A stretch of DNA of 64,000 nt, from contig JADKKA010000019.1 in the NCBI GenBank assembly GCA_016720745.1, forward strand, positions 248,001 to 312,000. The letters run 5' to 3'. The stretch is from Chitinophagaceae bacterium. Its GTDB lineage: Bacteria; Bacteroidota; Bacteroidia; Chitinophagales; Chitinophagaceae. The notes beneath the pieces are model-generated. The model worked only from the letters and a program-made list of their open reading frames with translations, was not told the DNA's origin and searched no databases. Made by a program: the position numbers and the translations under genes. The stretch's first letter is position 1. Each line of letters begins with the position of its first letter. Positions 7,717 to 16,445 of this stretch are shown here, piece by piece.

Positions 7717-10032
7717 ATGAATAAATGGATCCTTTGCTGGATGATTTTATTTTCCCTGGGTAAAGCACAGGCTCAGGTGTCCATCGAGCGGGTGTATATT
7801 CAGACGGATAGAAGTACATACGCAACCGGTGAAACCATTTATTTCAAGGGATATATAACGGCGGGTTATGATAGTATTCTTAGTACCCATCTTTTTGTTG
7901 AGTTATGGGATTCATCATTCAACAGGCTGGCTGATTTTGTAGCACCTGTTTTGGAGGGTACAGCCAGCGGAACACTTACCATCCCGCGTTCTGCTTCCGG
8001 AAAAATATTTCTTCGGGCTTATACAGATCAAACGGCCATACAGGAAAAGCCATTTCAGTTCATCCGGCAGGTGGCAGGGGAGGTAGCAGGTGAAAATTAT
8101 GGCGACAGACCTGTTTTTTATCCGGAGGGCGGACAACTGCTGATAAATTGTCTGAACTATGTGGCATTCAAAGCACCGACAGGTGCAACAGGTACCATTC
8201 GTAACAGTAAAGGTGAAACCGTAGGTACATTCAATACTGCCAAAGGCAATACCGGTTCCTTCCGGTTGCGAACCCTGCCGGGTGAAGTATATCGTTGTCA
8301 CTGGAATGCTACCACGGCTGATTCTGTTTTTGAACTTCAGCAGGCAACAACCAATGGAATGGCCATCCATGTGAATTATTTTGATGATACCCTTTATTAT
8401 GATCTTGCTAACGGAGGAAACAAAAATCCGCTCCTTCGCAAGCCGGTTGTGCAATTGCAGATAGGTGATCATGTGGCTTACAAAGCAGCATTGGATATGA
8501 CCGAACTGGAAAAGTTCAGTTATTTTATTCCTGTCGGTACTTTTCGTGCCGGGCCTGCCCTGATCAAAGTAGTGGATGCCAATGGAAGCGTACTGGCCAG
8601 CCGGCCTGTCTTCATCCCGGGTAAAATACAAGAGCAGGAAACGGAACTGGAAATGATAAAAAAGGACCTGGGTGCGAGAGGCACAAACGAGTTCCGGCTT
8701 AACTTCTCTGATACTAGTTTGCAATATGTGGCCATCAGTATCATAGATGCAGCAACCGATCAGAATAGCAACGCTTCAGGTTTGCTTAATTCCTTGCTGC
8801 CTCCCGGCGGGCATCCTATTCAACAACAAAGAGATGCTGATCAGTTGTATAAAGAAATAGATCTCCGGCTGCTGACATCCGCTTTGCCGGAAAGGGAAAC
8901 AGAGAATAATGTCCTTCTGGGAAAAATTTCCCGGAAATCAGATTTTCTGCAATTGAAGGGGAAGGTCAGTATCGGCAAAAAAGTATTGTCACGAAAGGAT
9001 ATACTGGTTATGATCCGCTCCGCTTCCACAGGGAAGAAAATTTATAAAGCCACTACTGATGCCGAGGGCAATTTTTGGCTGAACGATCTGATCATTTTTG
9101 GTGATGCTTATGTATACTGCAAGTTGCCGGGTAATGCGGAAGAAGAATTGATTACGGAATTTCATTTGCAAATCCCTCCAGGGGATACCAGTGTTGCTTT
9201 TTTGAAAGCATTTCAAAAAAAAGTTACTGATTTGATGCGAAAGCCGCTGGATCATTTATTGACAGGTGCAAAAAATGAGCGGGTTGATGTAAGTCCTGAT
9301 ACAATTATTTATGGTGACCGGGTGATCGTACTGGAGGAAGCAGTGGTTACGACGAATAACCGCAAAGTGCATGAAAAAAGACTGGAGGATCTGGAGAAAA
9401 GATATATTGATGGTACCGGTTTTGGAGGCTATGTTACCCAGGGTGAAACAGTTGATGTGATGAATGATCCGGTGGCCGGAAAGCTGACCAATTTGTTCAT
9501 GTATATCGCATCAAAAATGCGGAGCCTGAAAATGAAGTATGTAAGAGGAAGGCCGGAATTGTTTTATCCTATCAGGGCCATTGCCGGGGATACCATCATC
9601 CGGACTTATTACCTGAATAATATAAAGATTGAGCGAGATATGGTTGATATGATCCGGCTGGATGAAGTGGCAGTTGTAAAATTTGTTCCTATGCTGGGAA
9701 TTGACCCTGGTCTTCCTCCGGCCATTGCCATCTTTACCAAAAAAACAGGAGACCAGGGTTATTGGGAAAAAGATGCTTATAAGGGGAAGGAGTATCTTAT
9801 AAAGGGATATCCGCTGCCCCGTGATCTTCCTGCCCCTGATTATAGCAATAGTGAATTGAAAGTGGTAAAAGATGCCAGGAAGACTTTGTACTGGATGCCC
9901 TATGTAAGGGTGGAGAATGGAAGCACGATGATCCGGTTCTATAATACGGACCAGACCAAAATAATCAGGGTGAAAGTGGAGGGGATCACCGCCAATGGAA
10001 ATATCTTTTGGTTTGAAAAAGAACTGCAATAA
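7717..10032 (+). CDS. Secreted MG2-domain / TonB-plug-like surface protein, copy 2
   Basis: About 771 residues, homologous over its whole length to the preceding gene. It has a signal peptide (MNKWILCWMILFSLGKAQAQ), the MG2 motif RVYIQTDRSTYATGETIYFKG, the middle carboxypeptidase-regulatory-like segment (GKVSIGKKVLSRKDILVMIRS), the shared KLPGNAEEEL segment, the plug-like LEEAVVTTNNRK and the C-terminal block VAVVKFVPMLG...GDQGYWEKDAY. The ATG at 7717 is chosen; a GTG at 7690 would put charged residues before the signal peptide. It lies 76 bp after copy 1, so the pair is a tandem duplication that has since diverged and is probably co-transcribed. No biochemical role can be read from the sequence. 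Confidence 0.75.
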   Translation: MNKWILCWMILFSLGKAQAQVSIERVYIQTDRSTYATGETIYFKGYITAGYDSILSTHLFVELWDSSFNRLADFVAPVLEGTASGTLTIPRSASGKIFLRAYTDQTAIQEKPFQFIRQVAGEVAGENYGDRPVFYPEGGQLLINCLNYVAFKAPTGATGTIRNSKGETVGTFNTAKGNTGSFRLRTLPGEVYRCHWNATTADSVFELQQATTNGMAIHVNYFDDTLYYDLANGGNKNPLLRKPVVQLQIGDHVAYKAALDMTELEKFSYFIPVGTFRAGPALIKVVDANGSVLASRPVFIPGKIQEQETELEMIKKDLGARGTNEFRLNFSDTSLQYVAISIIDAATDQNSNASGLLNSLLPPGGHPIQQQRDADQLYKEIDLRLLTSALPERETENNVLLGKISRKSDFLQLKGKVSIGKKVLSRKDILVMIRSASTGKKIYKATTDAEGNFWLNDLIIFGDAYVYCKLPGNAEEELITEFHLQIPPGDTSVAFLKAFQKKVTDLMRKPLDHLLTGAKNERVDVSPDTIIYGDRVIVLEEAVVTTNNRKVHEKRLEDLEKRYIDGTGFGGYVTQGETVDVMNDPVAGKLTNLFMYIASKMRSLKMKYVRGRPELFYPIRAIAGDTIIRTYYLNNIKIERDMVDMIRLDEVAVVKFVPMLGIDPGLPPAIAIFTKKTGDQGYWEKDAYKGKEYLIKGYPLPRDLPAPDYSNSELKVVKDARKTLYWMPYVRVENGSTMIRFYNTDQTKIIRVKVEGITANGNIFWFEKELQ

Positions 10033-10116
10033 GCATGATACCGGGTTGTTGATAAGATTTTTCCCTTTACCGAATCTTTTCCATCTGCCAGCAATTTGCA
10101 GTTAATTTGCAGCCTT

Positions 10117-11256
10117 ATGGCAGCACTTTCATTTGAGTTGAGTCACCAGGATGGCAACAGCAAGGCCAGGGCCGGAAAGATCAGCACCGATCATGGTGAT
10201 ATCCTCACGCCCATCTTTATGCCGGTTGGTACAGCAGGTTCTGTGAAAGCAGTGAGCCAGCAACAATTGATACAGCAGGTAAAGGCACAAATCATTTTAG
10301 GGAATACCTATCATCTATATTTAAGACCTGGTTTGGAAGTGCTGGAAAAAGCAGGAGGACTTCATCGTTTCAATGGCTGGCAAGGACCTATCCTGACTGA
10401 CAGCGGAGGTTATCAGGTTTTTTCACTGGCCGGTACCCGAAAGATCAAAGAAGAAGGGGTTACATTTCAGTCACATATTGATGGCAGCAAACATCTCTTT
10501 TCACCCGAGTATGTGATGGATATCCAGCGCAGCATCGGGGGTGATATCATCATGGCTTTTGATGAATGCCCGCCCGGTGGCAGTGAAAGAACTTATGCGC
10601 AGCAAAGCATGGAACTCACCCATCGCTGGCTGGATCGTTGTTTCAGCCGCTTTAACAGCACAGAACCCAAATACGGTTATACCCAAAATCTTTTTCCCAT
10701 TGTACAGGGAGGTACTTATAAAGATCTGCGTAAAGCTTCCTGCGAATATGTTACTTCAAAAGAAGCGACGGGCAATGCCATTGGGGGTTTAAGTGTGGGC
10801 GAGCCTGAACCCGTGATGTATGAAATCTGTGATTGGTGCTGTGATCACCTGCCCAAAGAAAAACCCCGTTACCTGATGGGAGTAGGTACGCCCTGGAATA
10901 TCCTGGAATGTATTGGAATGGGGATAGACATGTTTGACTGTGTGATGCCCACCCGCAATGGCCGTAATGCCATGTTATTTACCACCAACGGCGTGATCAA
11001 TATCGACAATAAAAAATGGGAATTTGATTTTTCGCCCATTGATGATGGCCTGGACGCAGAAGTGAGTAACTACTACAGCAAAGCCTATCTGCGTCACCTG
11101 ATGAAGGCCAAGGAGTTTTTGGGTTATACCATTGCCAGTATCCATAACCTGGCTTTTTATTTATGGCTGGTGGGTGAAGCAAGGAAACAGATCATGGCCG
11201 GTAATTACCAAAGTTGGAAAACGGAAATGATACCCCGGCTGCAGACCAGGTTATAA
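10117..11256 (+). CDS. tgt: tRNA-guanine transglycosylase
   Basis: A 379-residue Tgt that exchanges guanine 34 for the queuosine precursor in GU(N) tRNAs. The substrate pocket motif TDSGGYQVFS is at 94-103, with Asp95 as the expected general acid/base. GGLSVGEP is at 223-230, and the nucleophile region MFDCVMPTRNGRN carries Asp274. The ATG at 10117 gives the usual length; an upstream TTG was rejected. Where most bacterial enzymes carry a CxCxxC...H zinc site (about residues 305-333), this protein reads DFSPIDDGLDAEVSNYYSKAYLRH and has no cysteines, while the following IHNL is kept. Confidence 0.93.
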   Translation: MAALSFELSHQDGNSKARAGKISTDHGDILTPIFMPVGTAGSVKAVSQQQLIQQVKAQIILGNTYHLYLRPGLEVLEKAGGLHRFNGWQGPILTDSGGYQVFSLAGTRKIKEEGVTFQSHIDGSKHLFSPEYVMDIQRSIGGDIIMAFDECPPGGSERTYAQQSMELTHRWLDRCFSRFNSTEPKYGYTQNLFPIVQGGTYKDLRKASCEYVTSKEATGNAIGGLSVGEPEPVMYEICDWCCDHLPKEKPRYLMGVGTPWNILECIGMGIDMFDCVMPTRNGRNAMLFTTNGVINIDNKKWEFDFSPIDDGLDAEVSNYYSKAYLRHLMKAKEFLGYTIASIHNLAFYLWLVGEARKQIMAGNYQSWKTEMIPRLQTRL

Positions 11257-11280
11257 CAGGGGGTAACCTTCGCTATCCTT

Positions 11281-11631
11281 TTATCGAAAATCCTCTTTTC
11301 TGAAGCTTTTCTTGAAATAGTAGTGCAGGGAAGTGGCATTGGCCCCATCAATCACCGGAAATGCGTTAACCAGCACCCAGCCCTGTGATCCCATATAATT
11401 CAGGGCATCCACCACTGTATTGAATTTTTTTATACGGCCTGTTTCTTCGTCCCGCATCCGGTTATCAGAAAAGAGCTTTCTTTCGTCGCCGTAATCCACA
11501 TCAATATTTACACGGTTCGAGAGCAGACGGTTCTGGGCCACCAGCCGGCAGTATTGTTCCACTTTGGTACTATCCTGAGCAAAAACATTCAGGGAGCCGG
11601 TAACGAGTACCAGCAGGAGTATTTTTTTCAT
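11281..11631 (-). CDS. Small secreted protein of unknown function
   Basis: A 116-residue protein with a signal peptide (MKKILLLVLVTGSLNVFAQ). The mature part is charged, with VNIDVDYGDERKLFSDNRMRDEE, followed by a compact ALNYMGSQGWVLVNAFPV segment that resembles the small domains in which a Trp-Val-Leu strand follows a helix. No enzyme motif was seen. The ATG at 11631 starts the signal peptide; the frame extends a further 17 codons upstream without reason. It converges on tgt and is divergent from the permease gene. Confidence 0.6.
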   Translation of the reverse strand: MKKILLLVLVTGSLNVFAQDSTKVEQYCRLVAQNRLLSNRVNIDVDYGDERKLFSDNRMRDEETGRIKKFNTVVDALNYMGSQGWVLVNAFPVIDGANATSLHYYFKKSFRKEDFR

Positions 11632-11769
11632 GAAAAAAGTTTTAAAATGATTTATGCTACAAATTTCTGACAGGCCATTCAAATGGCATAATCATAAAAT
11701 GTTAAGAAATCGGCAGAAATCAGGAATGGCCCTCCCTACTTCACCCGGAATTGTTTTCCTTTGCAGGCA

Positions 11770-12867
11770 ATGCGCAAGCTGGACTGGTACATATTGAAGA
11801 AACTGCTGGTTACATTCGTTTTCTGTCTGCTGATTTTTACCGTAGTAGCGGTAGCCGTAGACAGCAGTGAAAAGGCCGATGATTTTGTAAAGGCCAATCT
11901 GAGTACCATGGGGGTGATCAAAAACTATTATATCGGTTTTGTGCCCTGGATCTGGAGCCTGCTCTTTCCTTTGTTTGTATTTATTGCGGTGATCTTTTTT
12001 ACCAGTAAAATGGCCACCCGCTCCGAGATCATTGCCATCCTCGCCAGTGGCACCAGTTTTAACCGCTTTTTGCGCCCTTACCTGGTGGGGGGTATTTTAT
12101 TGGGAGGTCTGCTTTGGGTGGGAAGCCGCTGGTGGATACCCAAGGCGGTTGCGGTACGGAGTAATTTCCAAAGCAAGTATATCGACAAAAATGATCCTTC
12201 CAAGAACCTTTCCTATGGTGGGTGTTACAGTTGTTTTTACCTGAAGCTGGACACCAATACCTATATCGGTATCAGGGATTACGATACCAGTTCGAAAAAT
12301 GCCCGGACTGTTTTTATGGAAAAGGTCAAAGGGAATAAGATCATTTATAATCTTCGGGCGGAGTCGATGAAATGGGATACTGCATCGAAAAAATGGATCA
12401 TGAGCAATGCAGCGGAACGTTATGTGGACAGTATGAAGGAAAGGATTACTTATCATCCTAACCTGACCCTGAACATTTCCCTGAAACCGGAAGAGCTTCG
12501 CAAAGATTACTACCTGAAGGACAAATTAACCACTCCGGAGCTGGTGGCCTTCATTAAAAGGGAAGAAGCCCGGGGTACGGAAGGGTTGAGTGCGCTGAAA
12601 GTGGAAAATTACAGACGTACAGCAACCCCTGCCGCAGTTTTATTATTAACTATGATCGGGGCCGTTATTGCCAGCCGGAAAACCCGGGGCGGAAGTGGTA
12701 TGCACCTGGCCCTGGGGATTATTATTGCCTCTTTATTTATCCTGTCTGACCGGTTTTCTACGGTATTTGCCACCAAGGGTAATTTCCCGCCGTTATTAGC
12801 TGCCTGGCTCCCGAATATTGTATTTGCCGGGATCGCCTACTGGATGTACCGCCGAACGCCCAAATAG
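11770..12867 (+). CDS. LptF/LptG-family lipopolysaccharide export permease
   Basis: A 365-residue inner-membrane permease of the YjgP/YjgQ family, which forms the channel of the LptBFG ABC exporter moving LPS from the inner membrane to the periplasmic bridge. Residues 1-9 (MRKLDWYIL) lead into the first helix, and three N-terminal helices end near residue 115 (IIAILASGTSFNRFLRPYL includes the conserved coupling region). A periplasmic beta-jellyroll follows (about 120-270), and three C-terminal helices begin at ATPAAVLLLTMIGAVIAS. Whether it is LptF or LptG cannot be settled from one copy. Confidence 0.85.
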   Translation: MRKLDWYILKKLLVTFVFCLLIFTVVAVAVDSSEKADDFVKANLSTMGVIKNYYIGFVPWIWSLLFPLFVFIAVIFFTSKMATRSEIIAILASGTSFNRFLRPYLVGGILLGGLLWVGSRWWIPKAVAVRSNFQSKYIDKNDPSKNLSYGGCYSCFYLKLDTNTYIGIRDYDTSSKNARTVFMEKVKGNKIIYNLRAESMKWDTASKKWIMSNAAERYVDSMKERITYHPNLTLNISLKPEELRKDYYLKDKLTTPELVAFIKREEARGTEGLSALKVENYRRTATPAAVLLLTMIGAVIASRKTRGGSGMHLALGIIIASLFILSDRFSTVFATKGNFPPLLAAWLPNIVFAGIAYWMYRRTPK

Positions 12868-12942
12868 CTCCCGCCTTTGCTATGACTTCGGCGGGCAAGC
12901 AATACCTCCCCCCGCCTTCGCTAAAGCTATGGCGGGTAAGTC
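12868..12942. repeat. Two copies of a dispersed palindromic repeat (CCCGCC...GGCGGG type)
   Basis: Two adjacent units, 12869-12900 and 12910-12940, share the frame CCGCCTT-GCTA...GGCGGG-AAG and can each fold into a short stem. Related copies lie at 27253-27285 and 58287-58317. All four are between genes, as expected of REP-like elements. Confidence 0.65.
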
Positions 12943-12987
12943 AACTATCTTTCTTCAATTTTGTTATTCCCGCAGGAGGCTTTTGCT

Positions 12988-12995
12988 TAATTTTG
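12988..12995 (+). promoter_or_regulatory. Probable -7 box TAATTTTG of the citrate synthase gene
   Basis: TAATTTTG fits the Bacteroidota TAnnTTTG consensus exactly and lies 41 bp before the citrate synthase ATG. A TTTTG at 12959-12963 could serve as the -33 element, though the 24-bp gap is slightly long. Confidence 0.5.
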
Positions 12996-13036
12996 ATCTC
13001 CCTTCGTCAGGAAATATTCACTCCAAAACCGGTTTT

Positions 13037-14362
13037 ATGGGTATCGTAAAAGACAGATTCAAAGAGAAAGCAGATAAGATGTCAGCCGAGATCAAGGAAC
13101 TGCTGAAAAATCATGGAAACAAAGTGATTGGAGAAGTGCAGTTATCCCAGGTTTACCAGGGAATGCGCGGTATCACTGGTCTGGTAACCGAAACATCCCT
13201 GCTGGATGCCCAGGAAGGGATCCGGTTCCGTGGGTATTCGATTCCTGAACTGAGAGAAAAACTGACAAAGGCTCCCGGCGGATCTGAGCCCCTGCCCGAA
13301 GGTTTATTTTACCTGATGCTGGTGGGTGAATTACCTGAAGAAGAAGATGTTAACCATATCAGTTCGGTATGGCAGCGGAGAAGCCATGTTCCCACACATG
13401 TATTCAATACTATTGAAGCCCTGCCGATCAATACCCATCCCATGACGCAGTTTGTTTGCGGTGTGATGGCTCTTCAAACTGAAAGCCAGTTTGCCAAGAA
13501 ATATGCGGCCGGGATGAGCAAAAAAGATTACTGGGAAGCGGTGTTCGATGACAGTATGGATCTGATTGCCCGTCTGCCCCGGATTGCTGCGTATATCTAT
13601 CGCCGTAAGTATAAATTCGGAGAACATATCCAGCCCAATGGGTTGCTCGACTGGGCCGGTAACCTGGCCCATATGATGGGTTATGAAGATGAAAGCTTCA
13701 AAGAGTTGATGCGTTTGTACATGACAATCCATGCGGATCATGAAGGCGGAAACGTGTCAGCCCATACCACTCACCTGGTTGGTTCTGCACTGAGCGATCC
13801 TTACCTGAGTTATGCTTCCGGTATGAATGGTCTGGCAGGTCCTTTGCATGGACTGGCCAATCAGGAAGTGGTCAAGTGGATTTTTGATATGCAGGAGGAG
13901 CTGAAAACAGAACTGCCTACCAAAGACCAGATTGCGGAATATGTGAAAAGAACCCTGAGTGAAGGAAAGGTAGTTCCAGGATATGGTCATGCGGTGCTTC
14001 GTAAAACCGATCCCCGCTTCACTGCCCAGATGGAGTTTGGTAAAAAACATATGCCGGATGATCCGCTGGTTCAAACCGTTTGGAATATTTATGAAACCGT
14101 ACCTCCCATTCTGCAGTCATTGGGTAAGATTAAAAACCCTTGGCCCAATGTGGATGCCCATAGCGGTGCCTTGCTGGTGCATTATGGTATGAAGGAGTTT
14201 GAATTCTATACCGTGCTTTTTGCCGTAAGCCGTGCATTGGGTGTATTGGCCAGTTTGTGCTGGTCACGTGCGCTTAATTTCCCCATCGAAAGACCGAAAT
14301 CTGTAACAACAGATTTAGTGAAGTTGTGGCTGGATGGGAAAGATAATATTTGGGGAGATTGA
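13037..14362 (+). CDS. gltA: Citrate synthase, eukaryotic/mitochondrial-like type
   Basis: A 441-residue citrate synthase condensing acetyl-CoA and oxaloacetate at the entry of the TCA cycle. The catalytic triad is visible: His271 in GPLHGLANQEV, His318 in VPGYGHAVLRKTDPR and Asp373 in NVDAHSGALL. The sequence style (IRFRGYSIPELREKL, ALPINTHPMTQF, LVGSALSDPYLSY) is that of the mitochondrial enzyme rather than the hexameric NADH-regulated gamma-proteobacterial type. The ATG at 13037 gives normal length; the open frame upstream runs through palindromic repeats. The gene symbol is used in the broad sense. Confidence 0.93.
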   Translation: MGIVKDRFKEKADKMSAEIKELLKNHGNKVIGEVQLSQVYQGMRGITGLVTETSLLDAQEGIRFRGYSIPELREKLTKAPGGSEPLPEGLFYLMLVGELPEEEDVNHISSVWQRRSHVPTHVFNTIEALPINTHPMTQFVCGVMALQTESQFAKKYAAGMSKKDYWEAVFDDSMDLIARLPRIAAYIYRRKYKFGEHIQPNGLLDWAGNLAHMMGYEDESFKELMRLYMTIHADHEGGNVSAHTTHLVGSALSDPYLSYASGMNGLAGPLHGLANQEVVKWIFDMQEELKTELPTKDQIAEYVKRTLSEGKVVPGYGHAVLRKTDPRFTAQMEFGKKHMPDDPLVQTVWNIYETVPPILQSLGKIKNPWPNVDAHSGALLVHYGMKEFEFYTVLFAVSRALGVLASLCWSRALNFPIERPKSVTTDLVKLWLDGKDNIWGD

Positions 14363-14410
14363 GCAGTCGACAGTCGACAGTCATCAGTCGACAGTCTGTC
14401 AGTCGATCAG
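14363..14410. repeat. Short direct repeats of CAGTCGACAGT type
   Basis: Directly after the citrate synthase stop the sequence repeats CAGTCGACAGTC-like words three to four times, with the palindrome GTCGAC. This is low-complexity spacer; no function is apparent. Confidence 0.5.
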
Positions 14411-14436
14411 TATATTGTAAGTAGGTAGAAAAAATG

Positions 14437-14478
14437 AAAGTGGAGATCAGGTTTGTATCTGGTCTCCACTTTTTTTAT
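14437..14478. terminator. Bidirectional terminator between citrate synthase and the barrel gene
   Basis: A 14-bp stem (14437-14450 against 14459-14472, one G-T pair) with an 8-base loop is followed by seven T on the plus strand; on the minus strand the tail is CATTTTTTC. It sits between convergent genes and can end both transcripts. Confidence 0.85.
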
Positions 14479-14508
14479 TTCATTTTTTGGTTGATGATCT
14501 TGTGCCCG

Positions 14509-15219
14509 TCAATAGAACCGGTACATGAGTTTTAATTGGAATAGCCGCATAAATGCTTTTTGGGAGTCTCCTTTATTGAAATTGGATAAGCCATGTTTAT
14601 AGTTTAATCCCAACCCCCATTTATGCATTTGCAAATTGGTGCCGATATTGATCCTGAAATCATTCACTTCGGGATCGCCACCTGAACGGCCGATGGAGAA
14701 ATTTTTACCAGTCTGGTCTATGAATTCAAACCGGTCGCTGATATTCACCCCCAAACTGTATTCGAAACCACTAAGGATGGAAATATGTGTATTGCCCATT
14801 TTGAAATTACGGGCTATCTGCGGATTGATAGAGACAAAGAAATAGTTGATCCAGTAATCGCCATCCGTTTTGAAATTTCCGGAGGGGGTAATGACGCTAT
14901 CGCTTTTAAGGGCGGCTCCCGCCTGTTCGTATTGCGTATTGAGTAAAATTGACCAGCTTTTTGACAGTGGGTACTCCAATTGAATTCCTGCCAAAAAATT
15001 GCCTTTTGATTTTTGGCCAAAATGATTGCCGATGCTGTCCACTGCATCAGGGAAACTAAGTCCGTTCCGGTAATAATTGGATTTGGATACGGAGCCATCT
15101 CCCCTGAAGAAGGAAACACCGCTTCCGACATAGGCCGATAAAGAAATTTTGTGTTGGCTGTAGCCTGAATTGAAAGCAAGCAAACTGCAGGCGAGAATCC
15201 CGATCAGTTTCTTTCTCAT
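14509..15219 (-). CDS. Outer-membrane beta-barrel protein (OmpW/PorT-like size)
   Basis: A 236-residue protein with a signal peptide (MRKKLIGILACSLLAFNSGYSQ) followed by alternating hydrophobic/polar strands typical of an 8-10 strand barrel: ISLSAYVGSGVSFF, FLAGIQLEYPLSKSWSILLNTQYEQAG, ISILSGFEYSLGVNIS, FRINIGTNLQMHKWGLGLNYKHG. It ends in LFQLKLMYRFY, a typical Bacteroidota barrel terminus with final aromatic residues for BAM recognition. No substrate can be inferred. Confidence 0.75.
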   Translation of the reverse strand: MRKKLIGILACSLLAFNSGYSQHKISLSAYVGSGVSFFRGDGSVSKSNYYRNGLSFPDAVDSIGNHFGQKSKGNFLAGIQLEYPLSKSWSILLNTQYEQAGAALKSDSVITPSGNFKTDGDYWINYFFVSINPQIARNFKMGNTHISILSGFEYSLGVNISDRFEFIDQTGKNFSIGRSGGDPEVNDFRINIGTNLQMHKWGLGLNYKHGLSNFNKGDSQKAFMRLFQLKLMYRFY

Positions 15220-15278
15220 AAATGTGGTTTGCTGCTAAACGAGCCTGGCTATAAAAATATTGTTTGCGGAAACGGACT

Positions 15279-16346
15279 TTAGTTGATGACCGCGTTCAAT
15301 TTCCCCCAGAACTCGTTATCGAAACCGGAAAGGGCGAAATTGGGATTGGCCGGGTTGGCCGCATCTCCCATTCGAATGACGACCATTTTTTTGGAAGGGA
15401 CCACATAGATCCGCTGGTCTTCAGCTCCCATGGCTGCATACATATCATTGGGCGCATTGGGAATCAATGAGCCGGGATAGAAAGTCTGACTACCGGGAAG
15501 TATAGCGCCTGATTTCCCATTGAGCCACCAGAGATAGCCATAGGAGGGGTTCAGGTTTTGGGAATTGCTGATACTCTCCTGGAAAAAAGTTTCATTGATC
15601 ACCTGCTCATTTTTCCATTTACCCTTATTCAGTGCCAGTAAACCGAAACGAGCCATGCTGCGGGTATTGCTATGGTATATTTTAAAAATGGGTCCGAAAT
15701 TCCAGAAACCCTCCATGCCGATTTTATTTTTAAGCTTATTGTTGAAATAAGTTTCATAATCAGTACCGGAGGCTGCTGCAACAATATCCATCAGTTTCTG
15801 AAATACATTCGCGTAGGACCAACGGGTGCCGGCATCCGCCATATAGGTCAGGTTAGCACGAATAACCAGTTCGCTGGAGTCACTGAGACCGGATGTCATC
15901 GTCAATAAATTTCGTACAGTGATCAGGTTTTCTTTCGCAAGCGGGGTGGCGGTCCAGCCGGCACCTAAATACTGAGAAGCTTTCTGTGTAATTTGAAGCA
16001 GTCCTTCCTGCTGGGCAATACCAGTGGTAGTGGCGGCCAGTGTTTTGCCGGCACTGTTCCATTGCCAGGTGGCCGCGGGTGTATGTCCGTTGAAATATTC
16101 CTCCATCACAATCCTGCCATTTATCAGGATCATGAAGGATTTGGTGTTTTTCTGGATCAGGTAATCTTTCAGGGATTGTGCAGCGCTGCTGTTCCAGCCC
16201 AGGTCCGACAAGGATTTAGTTTCCCAGCTGTTATCTGTTGTAGAGGGGAAATACATGGTATCCTGGGGGGCAGGGTCGGTCGTGGATTTGCTGCAGGAAA
16301 CCAGTATGGTAATACAAAGAATGAATAGGAGTTTGACGGACTGCAT
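15279..16346 (-). CDS. Beta-lactamase/class C-like serine hydrolase lipoprotein
   Basis: A 355-residue lipoprotein: the signal sequence ends in ILVSC with lipidated Cys18. The fold is that of class C beta-lactamase and DD-peptidase-related esterases. The SxxK motif is SAGK at 98-101, and the YxN motif is YAN at 178-180. The third motif (usually HxG or KTG) is not clear; GAED near the end occupies that region. The LLTMTSGLSD segment is typical of the family. It could hydrolyse peptides, esters or lactams in the periplasm; true antibiotic resistance is not indicated. Confidence 0.8.
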   Translation of the reverse strand: MQSVKLLFILCITILVSCSKSTTDPAPQDTMYFPSTTDNSWETKSLSDLGWNSSAAQSLKDYLIQKNTKSFMILINGRIVMEEYFNGHTPAATWQWNSAGKTLAATTTGIAQQEGLLQITQKASQYLGAGWTATPLAKENLITVRNLLTMTSGLSDSSELVIRANLTYMADAGTRWSYANVFQKLMDIVAAASGTDYETYFNNKLKNKIGMEGFWNFGPIFKIYHSNTRSMARFGLLALNKGKWKNEQVINETFFQESISNSQNLNPSYGYLWWLNGKSGAILPGSQTFYPGSLIPNAPNDMYAAMGAEDQRIYVVPSKKMVVIRMGDAANPANPNFALSGFDNEFWGKLNAVIN

Positions 16347-16445
16347 GACTGGTTTTGTTTGGAGCTTAGACCGGATTATTTGCCCAAGGTTAAATGGTCG
16401 GCGGGGTAATTTTTAAGAATAAACAGAAACTAGACTCTTTTGTTT

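Noticed and set aside
7915..8724. A 269-codon antisense frame in the second MG2 gene.
   Set aside because: It lies fully inside a well-supported plus-strand gene and has no signal, motif or independent start.
12818..13036. N-terminal extension of citrate synthase.
   Set aside because: The upstream frame overlaps the permease gene and runs through palindromic repeats; the ATG at 13037 gives the standard length and has a good promoter box.
15279..16346. True beta-lactamase conferring resistance.
   Set aside because: SxxK and YxN motifs exist, but the third catalytic motif is unclear and the lipoprotein type is common among esterases and peptidases without lactamase activity.
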